Assembly (NCBI GenBank): GCA_934675205.1 | Contig: CAKUPQ010000003.1 | Coordinates: forward strand, 1-64,000 | Direction of reading: 5' to 3' | DNA from: an uncultured Flavobacteriaceae bacterium | GTDB lineage: Bacteria; Bacteroidota; Bacteroidia; Flavobacteriales; Flavobacteriaceae | DNA: 64,000 nucleotides | The notes under the pieces: model-generated | The model's input: the letters and a program-made list of their open reading frames with translations, nothing else | The model's database searches: none | Told to the model about the DNA's origin: nothing | Position numbers and translations under genes: made by a program | Part shown: positions 15,711-24,215 of the stretch, one piece after another | Numbering within the stretch: the first letter of the stretch is position 1 | Layout: each line of letters starts with the position of its first letter

Positions 15711-16175
15711 ATGAAAATCAAAATCTTAATGGTTTGCTTAGGGAATATTTGTAGAAGTCCTTTGGCAGAGGGGATTTTGCAATCTAAACTTTCTAAAAAT
15801 AATTTTTTGGTAGATTCAGCAGGTACGGGAGGCTGGCATTCGGGAGAACATCCTGATAAGCGTTCGGTACAAATTGCTAAAAAATACGGAATTGATATTT
15901 CTGCTCAAAGAGCAAGACAATTTTCGGTAAAGGATTTTGACGATTTCGATTACATTTATGTAATGGATAACAGCAACTATAAAAATGTGATGGCTTTAGT
16001 GCCGAACCAAAAGGCAAAGAGCAAAGTCAAAATGATAATGAATGAACTTTTTGACAATGAAAACACAGATGTTCCTGATCCTTACTATGGAGGAGAAGAC
16101 GGATTTGAAAATGTTTATCAAATGCTTGATGATGTCTGTATAGCCATTGCAGAGAAACTTTTGAAGACGGATTAA
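15711..16175 (+). CDS. Low-molecular-weight protein-tyrosine phosphatase
   Basis: A 154-residue cytosolic phosphatase. The N-terminal P-loop VCLGNICRS gives the nucleophile C9 and R15. The general acid lies in DVPDPYYGG near the C-terminus. Size and layout match bacterial LMW-PTPs. Starting 2 nt after dnaA, it is probably in the same transcript. In some bacteria these enzymes regulate capsule tyrosine kinases, but no such kinase occurs in this window. Confidence 0.93.
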   Translation: MKIKILMVCLGNICRSPLAEGILQSKLSKNNFLVDSAGTGGWHSGEHPDKRSVQIAKKYGIDISAQRARQFSVKDFDDFDYIYVMDNSNYKNVMALVPNQKAKSKVKMIMNELFDNENTDVPDPYYGGEDGFENVYQMLDDVCIAIAEKLLKTD

Positions 16176-16220
16176 TTTTATATTTCTGTAAACTGTTTAC
16201 TGACCACTGACCACTGACTA

Positions 16221-16871
16221 CTACTCTTTTTCTTTCCAAATATTTTTAAGCCTCACGTAGTCAATTTTGTTTTTTGGTTTCTGCTCGATGAGCAGTCTGT
16301 TTTCAAATCCTTCAAGCAAAATATCTTCAATCCAAAAATCTTCTTTTACGGTATAGGGCTGATAGGTAGTTTTCATATCAATATTATAAAGTTTGGCTGC
16401 TTTTTCGTACCAATAGGCACTCCAGCCGCTTTTTAAATTTTTAACCAAATCGTAAGTAGTTTGTCCTGTCTGCCTGTTGATGAGCTTTACCAGGATTTGT
16501 CCGTCTTTTCGGGAAAGGTTTTTTAATCTTGCCTCGAACTCGTTTTCCATATACTCTTCGGTAATTTTCAGAAACTTTTTCTTCTCTTTTTTGGTTTTCA
16601 GTTTGGCTAAATTCTGATTGAGAATTTCCAGCCTTTCTGAGGCAATCTTTGCATACGGATAGGTTCTGTAAACCCGTCTTTTTAAAATTAAAAACTGCTT
16701 TCTTGCTTCGATTTCTTCCGGAGTAAGGATTTCATTGGTGATATAAATTTCTTCCATTAAAATTTCTTTCCAAATAGCCTCATCATCAAGCGAATCGTTC
16801 TCAATAACAGGTTGTGCTTTCATCTCAAAAGCAAATAACAAAAACAAAATAATAAACCAAATCTGTTTCAT
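16221..16871 (-). CDS. DUF4294 domain-containing secreted protein
   Basis: A protein of about 216 residues of unknown function, found mainly in Bacteroidota. I start it at 16871 because MKQIWFIILFLLFAFEMKAQ is a clear signal peptide; the longer frame to 16916 would put 15 residues in front of it. The mature part is highly charged and helical (LKRRVYRTYPYAKIASERLE, then KTKKEKKKFLK) and ends with RLKNIWKEKE. It is convergent with the phosphatase gene. Between them, 16198-16220 carries short TGACCAC direct repeats. Confidence 0.85.
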   Translation of the reverse strand: MKQIWFIILFLLFAFEMKAQPVIENDSLDDEAIWKEILMEEIYITNEILTPEEIEARKQFLILKRRVYRTYPYAKIASERLEILNQNLAKLKTKKEKKKFLKITEEYMENEFEARLKNLSRKDGQILVKLINRQTGQTTYDLVKNLKSGWSAYWYEKAAKLYNIDMKTTYQPYTVKEDFWIEDILLEGFENRLLIEQKPKNKIDYVRLKNIWKEKE

Positions 16872-16970
16872 ACCGATATGAATATTTCCCAAAATTACTA
16901 TAACTTCTAAAAACAAATTATATTTTAGGAAAAATTTAAAAACTTTGTATTTGATTATTTCTTAAAACAC

Positions 16971-16998
16971 GTAGAGACGGATAATTACCCGTCTCTAC
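16971..16998. repeat. Palindromic element / possible terminator
   Basis: GTAGAGACGG (16971-16980) and CCGTCTCTAC (16989-16998) form a perfect 10-bp stem with an 8-nt loop. It lies just downstream of the EEP nuclease gene on the minus strand. The GTAGAGACG palindrome is a dispersed repeat type seen in many genomes and could also end transcription. Confidence 0.7.
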
Positions 16999-17015
16999 AA
17001 CAATAAATAAAATAT

Positions 17016-18065
17016 TTAGTTTGCCTCTTTAATCAAATATAGATAAACAGCAAAGTGGTCGCTAAATCCTACTTCCCCGTTTGAATTTCGTAAAGGATAA
17101 CCTTTGTATTGTCCTTCTTTTTGTACAAGATATGGTTTGTTGAAAATTCCTGCTTTCCAATACTTATAAGTAGAATAATCTTTGTCGTTGGTATCAAGAA
17201 AAGTTCCTGTAATGATGATTTGGTCAAACAAATCCCAAGCATCACGATAAGCCAAAGTTCCCAATCCTTTTTTTGACAATTCTTCAAACGGATTGAATAC
17301 TCCGTTCATCTTTGTGTTTTCCTTTTTGCGTTCTGCACCCAAAGATTGTTTTATACTTTTATTATAAGGACCGTCATTCATATCTCCCATTGTCATTACT
17401 TTTGCTTTCGGGTTGATTTGTAAAAGCGAGTCGATGATTTTCTTGTTCAAAGCACCTGCCTGTTCACGATAAGGCGAACTTCTTTTTTCTCCTCCCGAAC
17501 GCGAAGGCCAGTGATTGACGATAAAGTGCATTTCTTCTCCATCAAGATAACCACTTACCAAAAGCTGGTCACGGGTATAAACCCGTTTTCCGCTTCCATC
17601 TGTATTATAGATAATAAGAGGAATAGCACTAGAGCTTGTTATGACAAAATCTTTTTTTCTGTATAAAAGAGCTACATCAATACCTCTGCGGTCAGGAGAA
17701 TCGTAATGCATAATTCCGTAATCGTATCGGGCAAGTTTAGGGTGTTTTACCAAATCTTCCAGAACACCTCTGTTCTCTATCTCTGCTACTCCAAGAATAG
17801 CAGGAGGTTCTTTTTGTTGATCGTTTATACCAATCTCCGAAATTACTCTACTTAGATTATCTATTTTTTGTCTGTATTTTTTATACGTCCAGCCACCTCC
17901 TTGAGGAGTGTATTCTGCATCGTTTATTTCAGTATTTCGGATTGTATCAAAAAGATTTTCTACATTATAGAAAGCAATGGTATGTACTTTATACTTCTTT
18001 TGAGCTTCTGTTGAAAAGATTATTAAAAGTGTAAACAAGAACGTAATAAGGGTTTTAATTTTCAT
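17016..18065 (-). CDS. Secreted endonuclease/exonuclease/phosphatase (EEP) family protein
   Basis: A 349-residue hydrolase with a signal peptide (MKIKTLITFLFTLLIIFSTEAQ). EEP-fold landmarks occur in order: FYNVENLFD (metal-binding N and E), GVAEIENR, DSPDRRGIDVALLYR, HFIVNHWPSR (catalytic-type N-H), MTMGDMND (D-x-N) and the final FSDHFAVY (SDH). These support an Mg-dependent phosphoesterase acting outside the cytoplasm, with nucleic acids a likely substrate. It is divergent from a TonB-dependent receptor, and such nucleases often sit beside DUF5689 lipoprotein and receptor genes in flavobacteria, so a role in nucleic-acid or phosphate scavenging is plausible but inferred. Confidence 0.88.
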   Translation of the reverse strand: MKIKTLITFLFTLLIIFSTEAQKKYKVHTIAFYNVENLFDTIRNTEINDAEYTPQGGGWTYKKYRQKIDNLSRVISEIGINDQQKEPPAILGVAEIENRGVLEDLVKHPKLARYDYGIMHYDSPDRRGIDVALLYRKKDFVITSSSAIPLIIYNTDGSGKRVYTRDQLLVSGYLDGEEMHFIVNHWPSRSGGEKRSSPYREQAGALNKKIIDSLLQINPKAKVMTMGDMNDGPYNKSIKQSLGAERKKENTKMNGVFNPFEELSKKGLGTLAYRDAWDLFDQIIITGTFLDTNDKDYSTYKYWKAGIFNKPYLVQKEGQYKGYPLRNSNGEVGFSDHFAVYLYLIKEAN

Positions 18066-18136
18066 AAAATTATTGTGCTTTAGGGGGGGTGATAATTAAT
18101 ATTAAGTTAATGTAAATTCATAAACAAAGTTCGGGC

Positions 18137-18144
18137 CAAAGGTA
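18137..18144 (-). promoter_or_regulatory. -7 box TACCTTTG for the EEP nuclease gene
   Basis: On the minus strand this reads TACCTTTG, a full match to TAnnTTTG, about 70 nt before the ATG at 18065. Confidence 0.4.
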
Positions 18145-18164
18145 AATAATATTATTAAATGATG

Positions 18165-18172
18165 TACATTTG
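18165..18172 (+). promoter_or_regulatory. -7 box TACATTTG for the TonB-dependent receptor operon
   Basis: TACATTTG matches TAnnTTTG about 57 nt before the ATG at 18230. It lies back to back with the minus-strand box at 18137-18144, which would allow co-regulation of nuclease and receptor. Confidence 0.45.
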
Positions 18173-18229
18173 CCCCGATTAAGAAATTGTTTCTTATCAA
18201 CAAAATAATCTATAATTTTTAATTTTTTT

Positions 18230-20992
18230 ATGAGAAAACTCGTACTAAGCATCTTGTTTATGATGCAAGCTGTTTTGGCTTTTGCTCAACAAAGTGGCAC
18301 TGTTACAGGTAAAGTTGTTGATTCTAAAAGTCAAAGACCACTCCACAACGTGGTAGTATCTGTTCAAAACACCAACATCACAAAATTAACTAACATTGAT
18401 GGTGTATTTTTATTAGAGAATGTTCCGGCAGGAAATCATCTAATTCAGATAAGAAGTAATGGTTATGCTTTACAATTACTTCCTATTGAGCTTGAAGAAG
18501 GACAAATTCTTGATTTTTCTGTTATTTTTTTAGAAGAAGATATTACAGAGGAATTACAATTGAGCTTAATCACTCTGACAGAAAACGATTTAGGTGATGA
18601 TAATTCGGGTTCAGAAACTACTTCGGGACTTTTACAGGCATCAAGAGATGTTTTTGAGCAGGTGGCTGCTTTTAATTGGGGACAGGCTCGTTTCAGAATC
18701 AGAGGTTTGGATAACGAATACGGAAACGTTATGATAAACGGTATTACGATGAACAAACTGTATGACGGAAGACCTCAATGGAGTAATTGGGGAGGATTAA
18801 ACGATGCAACCCGTAATCAGGAGTTTACGACAGGAACAAAACCTGTAAACCAGGCTTTCGGGGGAATTTTAGGAACGCAGTACATCAATACAAGAGCTTC
18901 TTTCCATAGAGTAGGAACAAGAGTTACTTTTTCAGGTACAAATACCAATTACAACTGGAGAGCAATGGCAACCCACGCTTCCGGAATGGACAGAAATGGT
19001 TGGGCTTATACGATTTCAGGTTCGTACAGAATGGCTGACGAAGGACATTTTGAAGGAACTGATTATGATGCAAAATCACTTTTTGCTTCGGTTGAAAAAA
19101 GATTTAACGACAAACACAGCTTGAACCTTACTTCAATTTATGCTCAAAACAGCAGAGGGAAAAACTCTCCGAATACACAAGAAGTAAATGATTTAATGGG
19201 AGTTAGATACAACTCTTATTGGGGTTGGCACGACGGAAAAAAACGCAATTCTCGTGATAAAGACGTAGAAGAACCTATTCTTATTTTGAGCCATTACTGG
19301 AGAATGAACGACAACACAAGATTAAACACAAATGTTGCTTACCAGACAGGACATATTGCCAATTCAAGATTTGATTATCTTGCAGCTAACAATCCTGACC
19401 CTACTTACTACAAAAATTTACCAAGCTACTATATTAATAATGAAATGCCTGAATTGGCAGGTATAGCTGAAACTTTTTTCAGAAATAACAGTCAAATCAA
19501 CTGGGCTGATATTTATAGTGCTAATCAAAGTACAGGAGACGGAAGCAGTGCTTATGTGCTGTATGAAGACAGAGTAAGCGACAACCAAATATCGGCTAAT
19601 GTGGTTTTGCATTCAACTTTGTCGGATAACATTACATTTAACGGAGGTGTTATTTACAGAAACTTGCGTTCTCACAATTATCAATATTTAACGGATTTGT
19701 TAGGAGGTAGTTATTTTAGAGATGTTGACCAGTTTTATGTAGGGGATGCTTCTCAATCAGATTTGAATAACCCGAATCGAACTGTAGGAGAAAGGGAAGA
19801 ATACGGATATAATTATAAATTATATGCGAATGTTTATGATGCTTTTACGCAATTCAAATTCAATTACAGAAAATTTGATTTCTATTTGGCACAAACATTC
19901 TCCCGTACAGAATACGAAAGAGAAGGAATGTACAGAAACGGAATTTATGCTGACAATTCTTATGGAAAAAGCGGGTCTAAAGTATTTGAAAACTTTGGTT
20001 TCAAAGGAGGTTTAACTTATAAACTTACAGGGAATCATTTATTTGACTTTAACGGAGCTTACTTGACCAAAGCACCTACTTTGAGAAACACTTTTGCTAA
20101 TGCACGTTTGAACAACGGATTTACTCCTGATTTGGAAAATGAAATAATCATAAATGCTGATGCGAGTTATATCATCAGAACTCCTAAATTCAAAGGTAGA
20201 GTTACAGGATTTATGTCTAAAATTAAAGATGCTACCAAAATTTCGTTCTATTATGCAGAAAGTATCGGAGACGGAACAGGAGATGAAGATGCTTTTGTAA
20301 GTGAAATCTTAACAGGTATTGATAAACAAAATATTGGTGTAGAATTAGGTCTTGAGTGCCAAATAACACAAACCATTAAACTTACCGGAGCTGCTTCTTA
20401 CGGACAGTATATCGTTTCGAACAATCCTAATTTAAAAATTAATGATGACGAAATTGCTGCAAACGGAGGAAACCCATTGATGAATTTAGGAAAAGCCTAT
20501 CTTAAAAATTACAGACTTTCGGGAATGCCTCAACAAGCTTATTCATTCGGAATCGAATATCGTGACCCAAAATTCTGGCACATCGGAGCAAACGTAAACT
20601 ATCTTGATGATAACTATCTTGATGTGTCAAGCATATTGAGAACAGATAAATTTACGACAGATGCTTCAACAGGTATGGCTTATTCGGGAGCAACCGAAGA
20701 AAATGTAAGAGGATTCTTAAAACAAGAAAAATTTGACAGTTTCTTTTTGGTTAATTTAACAGGAGGAAAATCTTGGAGAATAAGTAGCAAAAATAGAAAT
20801 ACTATCGGATTCTTTGCTTCAATCAACAACTTGCTTGACGTAGAATACAAAACAGGAGGTTTTGAGCAATCCAGAAAAGCAGCGTATCCTGATATGGTTG
20901 CTGATACTCAAAACGGAGCTCGTTCTTTTGGACCTAAATATTTCTACGGATACGGAAGAACATATTTTGTTAATGTATATATTAACTTCTAA
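18230..20992 (+). CDS. TonB-dependent receptor with N-terminal carboxypeptidase-regulatory-like domain
   Basis: A 920-residue outer-membrane active transporter. A signal peptide (ending AVLAFAQQ) precedes a CarboxypepD_reg-like domain (~20-105, SGTVTGKVVDSKSQRPLHNV). The plug domain (~130-240) contains FRIRGLDNEYGNVMINGI, and the beta-barrel ends with an aromatic strand, YFVNVYINF. It is followed 12 nt later by two lipoproteins and faces a secreted nuclease gene, suggesting an uptake operon. It is not an obvious SusC: no SusD-like gene follows. The substrate is unknown; nucleic-acid breakdown products are a reasonable guess from the neighbours. Confidence 0.93.
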   Translation: MRKLVLSILFMMQAVLAFAQQSGTVTGKVVDSKSQRPLHNVVVSVQNTNITKLTNIDGVFLLENVPAGNHLIQIRSNGYALQLLPIELEEGQILDFSVIFLEEDITEELQLSLITLTENDLGDDNSGSETTSGLLQASRDVFEQVAAFNWGQARFRIRGLDNEYGNVMINGITMNKLYDGRPQWSNWGGLNDATRNQEFTTGTKPVNQAFGGILGTQYINTRASFHRVGTRVTFSGTNTNYNWRAMATHASGMDRNGWAYTISGSYRMADEGHFEGTDYDAKSLFASVEKRFNDKHSLNLTSIYAQNSRGKNSPNTQEVNDLMGVRYNSYWGWHDGKKRNSRDKDVEEPILILSHYWRMNDNTRLNTNVAYQTGHIANSRFDYLAANNPDPTYYKNLPSYYINNEMPELAGIAETFFRNNSQINWADIYSANQSTGDGSSAYVLYEDRVSDNQISANVVLHSTLSDNITFNGGVIYRNLRSHNYQYLTDLLGGSYFRDVDQFYVGDASQSDLNNPNRTVGEREEYGYNYKLYANVYDAFTQFKFNYRKFDFYLAQTFSRTEYEREGMYRNGIYADNSYGKSGSKVFENFGFKGGLTYKLTGNHLFDFNGAYLTKAPTLRNTFANARLNNGFTPDLENEIIINADASYIIRTPKFKGRVTGFMSKIKDATKISFYYAESIGDGTGDEDAFVSEILTGIDKQNIGVELGLECQITQTIKLTGAASYGQYIVSNNPNLKINDDEIAANGGNPLMNLGKAYLKNYRLSGMPQQAYSFGIEYRDPKFWHIGANVNYLDDNYLDVSSILRTDKFTTDASTGMAYSGATEENVRGFLKQEKFDSFFLVNLTGGKSWRISSKNRNTIGFFASINNLLDVEYKTGGFEQSRKAAYPDMVADTQNGARSFGPKYFYGYGRTYFVNVYINF

Positions 20993-21004
20993 AAAAGAAA
21001 AATT

Positions 21005-21589
21005 ATGAAAAAGCTTATAAAATCAATACTAATATTATCTGTTGCTCTGACTTTTTCAAGTTGTGTTAGCGAAGATGATACAGCAATTCCGGCATTAACA
21101 ATTCCTGTTTTTGAAGACGGATTTGAAAATAATACTTGGGAAAACTGGACTAAATATAATGTAACGGGAGCTCAGGTTTGGGTATTGGATACGCAATTCG
21201 GAAATCCGGGTAATTGTGCCAGAATGAGTGGGTATTCCGGCACTAACAACGAAAATGAAGATTGGTTGATTTCTCCTGAAGTTGACTTAACTGATGCGGC
21301 TTCGGTATTGTTTTCTTTTCAGTCAGCCTCTTCACTTCAAAACGGAAATCCTTTAGAAGTAAAAATTTCTACTGATTATTCCGGAGGTAATCCTAACGAT
21401 GCTACTTGGACAAATATACCGGCTACTTTGGACTTAACTTCAATAAATTATGTTTGGACAAATTCCGGAATCATTGATATTTCGTCATTTGCAGGAGAAA
21501 AAGTATTTGTAGCATTCAAATATACTTCAACAAGTTCAGCATCAAAAACTTGGGAGGTTGATAATATTAAAATTCATAAAAATAACTAA
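21005..21589 (+). CDS. Lipoprotein with choice-of-anchor-J-type domain
   Basis: A 194-residue lipoprotein. The signal peptide ends in a lipobox (ALTFSSC, Cys at ~20) followed by acidic SEDD, typical of surface-exposed Bacteroidota lipoproteins. The remainder is a single beta-sandwich-like domain with NEDWLISPEVDLTDA and FKYTSTSS motifs, as in choice-of-anchor J domains. The same domain forms the C-terminal half of the next gene, so the two are related by domain duplication. It probably sits at the receptor surface and helps capture substrate. Confidence 0.85.
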   Translation: MKKLIKSILILSVALTFSSCVSEDDTAIPALTIPVFEDGFENNTWENWTKYNVTGAQVWVLDTQFGNPGNCARMSGYSGTNNENEDWLISPEVDLTDAASVLFSFQSASSLQNGNPLEVKISTDYSGGNPNDATWTNIPATLDLTSINYVWTNSGIIDISSFAGEKVFVAFKYTSTSSASKTWEVDNIKIHKNN

Positions 21590-21591
21590 CA

Positions 21592-22884
21592 ATGAAAAGT
21601 ATAAAACTAATTTTAGCAATTGCTGTTTTAGCTTTGTTTACAGGTTGTGCTAATGATGACCATTATGGCACTCCCGATTTAAGCGTTAATTGTGAGGAGC
21701 TGACTGTAACTAAAGAGGTTTCTGATATTGTTGCAACAAGTACAATGCAGCAGTACATAGGTAATGATGTAATTGAGGCTTATGTAACCTCAAGCGATAT
21801 GGGAGGAAACTTCTACAAATCCATTTCATTCGTTTCTTTGGATAACAGCAAAGGATTCAGTATGCCTATTGATGATTATAATTTATATACTAAATTCCCT
21901 CCGGGACAAAAAGTATATATTAAATTAGACAGCTTATTATATGTTCAAAGAAGAAGTAGTCAGACAAGAGGTCTTCAGATTGGAACTGCTTATCAGGGAA
22001 ATGTAGGAAGAATTGCCTCTGTATTGTATCGTGATATTATCATTCCTGCTTGTGAGGGAAGTGTAAATGAAGACGAAATCGTAAATAATATTACTATAGA
22101 ACAAGCTAAAAATGAGGATTACCTGAATATGTTGATCGAATTTGATGCTGTTCAGTTTACAGATGCTTCAGTGGGAGCAAAATATTTTGATGAAAGTTTA
22201 CCGACCATAGGAGGCTCAACTAATCACAAAATTGAGGATAATGAAGGAAATGATATTATTGTAAGAATCAGTCAATATTCAAATTTTGCCTCTAATCCTG
22301 TCGCAGAAGGAAGTGGAAAAATCAGAGGAGTTTTGACTAGATACGGAAGTGATTACCAATTTATGGTTCGTAATGAAAGAGATATTCAGTTAGCAAATCC
22401 AAGATTTCCTGTTTTATTTTCAGAGTCTTTTACGGATGGTTTTGACCATTGGTTTAGAAAAAGCGTAACAGGAGCTCAAGTTTGGACACTTAATACAACA
22501 AACGGAAATCCGGGTAATTGTGCTGATATGAACGGTTTTTCAGGTGGAGCTGTTGCTAATGAAGATTGGTTAATTTCTCCTGCTATTGATTTAAGTGATG
22601 TTCCGACTGCAATATTGTCTTTCCAAACCGCTAAAAACTTTACAGGAAATGCACTTCAGGTATATGTTTCTACTGATTATGTTGATGATGCGATGCCTTC
22701 AACAGCTACTTGGACACTATTATCTGCAACTATGGCAACTGCATCAAATTTTGCTTGGACAAATTCCGGAAACGTTTCTTTAAACAGCTATGTAGGAAAT
22801 AATAATGTGAGAATAGCATTCAAATATACTTCTACAAGCTCTGGTGCTGCACAATGGAGAGTTGATAATATTAAAGTAAAATAA
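21592..22884 (+). CDS. DUF5689 lipoprotein with C-terminal choice-of-anchor-J-type domain
   Basis: A 430-residue lipoprotein starting 2 nt after the preceding gene. The signal peptide has the lipobox LFTGC followed by ANDD. Residues ~35-270 form the DUF5689 region, OB-like, with IEAYVTSSDMGGNFYKSI and GKIRGVLTRYGSDYQFMVR. Residues ~275-430 form a choice-of-anchor-J-like domain (ANEDWLISPAIDLSDV, FKYTSTSSGAAQWRVDNIKV) closely related to the previous protein. DUF5689 lipoproteins commonly accompany TonB receptors and EEP nucleases in flavobacteria. A strong terminator follows, marking the operon end. Confidence 0.87.
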   Translation: MKSIKLILAIAVLALFTGCANDDHYGTPDLSVNCEELTVTKEVSDIVATSTMQQYIGNDVIEAYVTSSDMGGNFYKSISFVSLDNSKGFSMPIDDYNLYTKFPPGQKVYIKLDSLLYVQRRSSQTRGLQIGTAYQGNVGRIASVLYRDIIIPACEGSVNEDEIVNNITIEQAKNEDYLNMLIEFDAVQFTDASVGAKYFDESLPTIGGSTNHKIEDNEGNDIIVRISQYSNFASNPVAEGSGKIRGVLTRYGSDYQFMVRNERDIQLANPRFPVLFSESFTDGFDHWFRKSVTGAQVWTLNTTNGNPGNCADMNGFSGGAVANEDWLISPAIDLSDVPTAILSFQTAKNFTGNALQVYVSTDYVDDAMPSTATWTLLSATMATASNFAWTNSGNVSLNSYVGNNNVRIAFKYTSTSSGAAQWRVDNIKVK

Positions 22885-22904
22885 AGATATTTTCATTTTT
22901 TTAC

Positions 22905-22943
22905 AGACCTGACGAGTTTTTAAAACCTGTCAGGTCTTTTTTT
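22905..22943 (+). terminator. Rho-independent terminator after the receptor-lipoprotein operon
   Basis: AGACCTGAC (22905-22913) pairs with GTCAGGTCT (22929-22937), a 9-bp stem, followed by a run of T to 22943. Confidence 0.85.
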
Positions 22944-22960
22944 ATAATTACTTTTGTAAA

Positions 22961-24166
22961 ATGAAACAGTACGATATTCTTATTGTCGGAGGGGGTGCAG
23001 CAGGATTTTTCTCAGCCATAAACATAGCCGAAAAAAATCCGAAACTCAAAATTGCCATTTTAGAAAGAGGAAAAGAAACTCTTACCAAAGTCCGTATTTC
23101 GGGAGGAGGAAGGTGTAATGTTACGCATAATTGTTTTGAGGTTTCCGAATTGGTAAAATTCTATCCCAGAGGAGAAAAGGAGTTGCGGAGTCCGTTTTCT
23201 GTTTTTTCTCCGAAAGATACTGTCGCTTGGTTTGAAAAGCACAACGTAAAGCTCAAAACCGAAGACGACAACCGAATGTTTCCGATAACGGATTCTTCCC
23301 AAACCATTATAGATTGCTTTTTAGAAAATGCCAAAAAACTAAAAATTGAGGTGCTGATTTCCCAAAGTGTGCAATCGGTTTTTAAATCGGATAACGGTTG
23401 GAAAGTCGAAACTCAAAATGAGAAATATTCTTGTGAAAATTTAATTTTCACCACAGGGAGCAACCCTAAAATATGGGAATTATTAGAGGGTTTAGGACAT
23501 AAAATAATCAGTCCTGTTCCGTCTTTGTTTACCTTTAATATCAAAGATATTCGCATCAAAGATTTAATGGGATTATCCACTCAAGCTTCTGTGAAAATCA
23601 ACCAGTACAAATTGCAAGAATCGGGAGCTTTGCTCATCACGCATTGGGGTTTGAGTGGTCCTGCCATTCTGAAACTTTCAGCTTGGGGAGCAAGGGAACT
23701 ATTTGATAGAAGTTATCAATTTTCAATTTCGGTAAATTGGTTGGATTATTTCTCTTTCGAGGAATGTTCCGAAGAACTGAAAAAAATAAAAACTGAAGAT
23801 TCTAAAAAACGTATCAAAAACCGAAAAGCCTTTGATATTCCAACCCGATTATGGGAAAATTTAGTGGTTGCTTCCGAAATTTCCGATGATTTGAAATGGG
23901 CTGATTTGAGCAAAAAACAACTCAACAATTTAGCCAACCAAATTACAAATTGCCAATTTCAAGTAAACGGAAAAAGCACGTTTAAAGATGAATTTGTAAC
24001 AGCAGGAGGAATTGACCTGAAAGAAATCAACTTCAAAACGATGGAAAGCAAAATCCACAAAAACCTTTATTTTGCAGGAGAAATTCTTAATATTGATGCA
24101 ATCACAGGAGGATTTAATTTTCAAAATGCCTGGAGTGGAGGATTTGTGATTAGTGAACAGTTTTAG
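22961..24166 (+). CDS. NAD(P)/FAD-dependent oxidoreductase of the HI0933/YhiN (BaiN/RdsA) family
   Basis: A 401-residue cytosolic flavoprotein. The N-terminus has the Rossmann dinucleotide motif ILIVGGGAAGFFSA and an acidic residue ending the second strand (AILERG). The family signature KVRISGGGRCNVTH follows, then TDSSQTIIDCFLENA, a LTHWGLSGPAIL-like LLITHWGLSGPAILKLS segment, and a C-terminal FAD motif FAGEILNIDAITGGFNFQNA with SGG after it. The length is typical. The physiological substrate of this family is poorly known. It stands alone between a terminator and a convergent gene. Confidence 0.92.
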   Translation: MKQYDILIVGGGAAGFFSAINIAEKNPKLKIAILERGKETLTKVRISGGGRCNVTHNCFEVSELVKFYPRGEKELRSPFSVFSPKDTVAWFEKHNVKLKTEDDNRMFPITDSSQTIIDCFLENAKKLKIEVLISQSVQSVFKSDNGWKVETQNEKYSCENLIFTTGSNPKIWELLEGLGHKIISPVPSLFTFNIKDIRIKDLMGLSTQASVKINQYKLQESGALLITHWGLSGPAILKLSAWGARELFDRSYQFSISVNWLDYFSFEECSEELKKIKTEDSKKRIKNRKAFDIPTRLWENLVVASEISDDLKWADLSKKQLNNLANQITNCQFQVNGKSTFKDEFVTAGGIDLKEINFKTMESKIHKNLYFAGEILNIDAITGGFNFQNAWSGGFVISEQF

Positions 24167-24215
24167 TATTCAGTAATATTTTTTCACTATCTCAACTGAA
24201 AACTGCGACTGGAAA

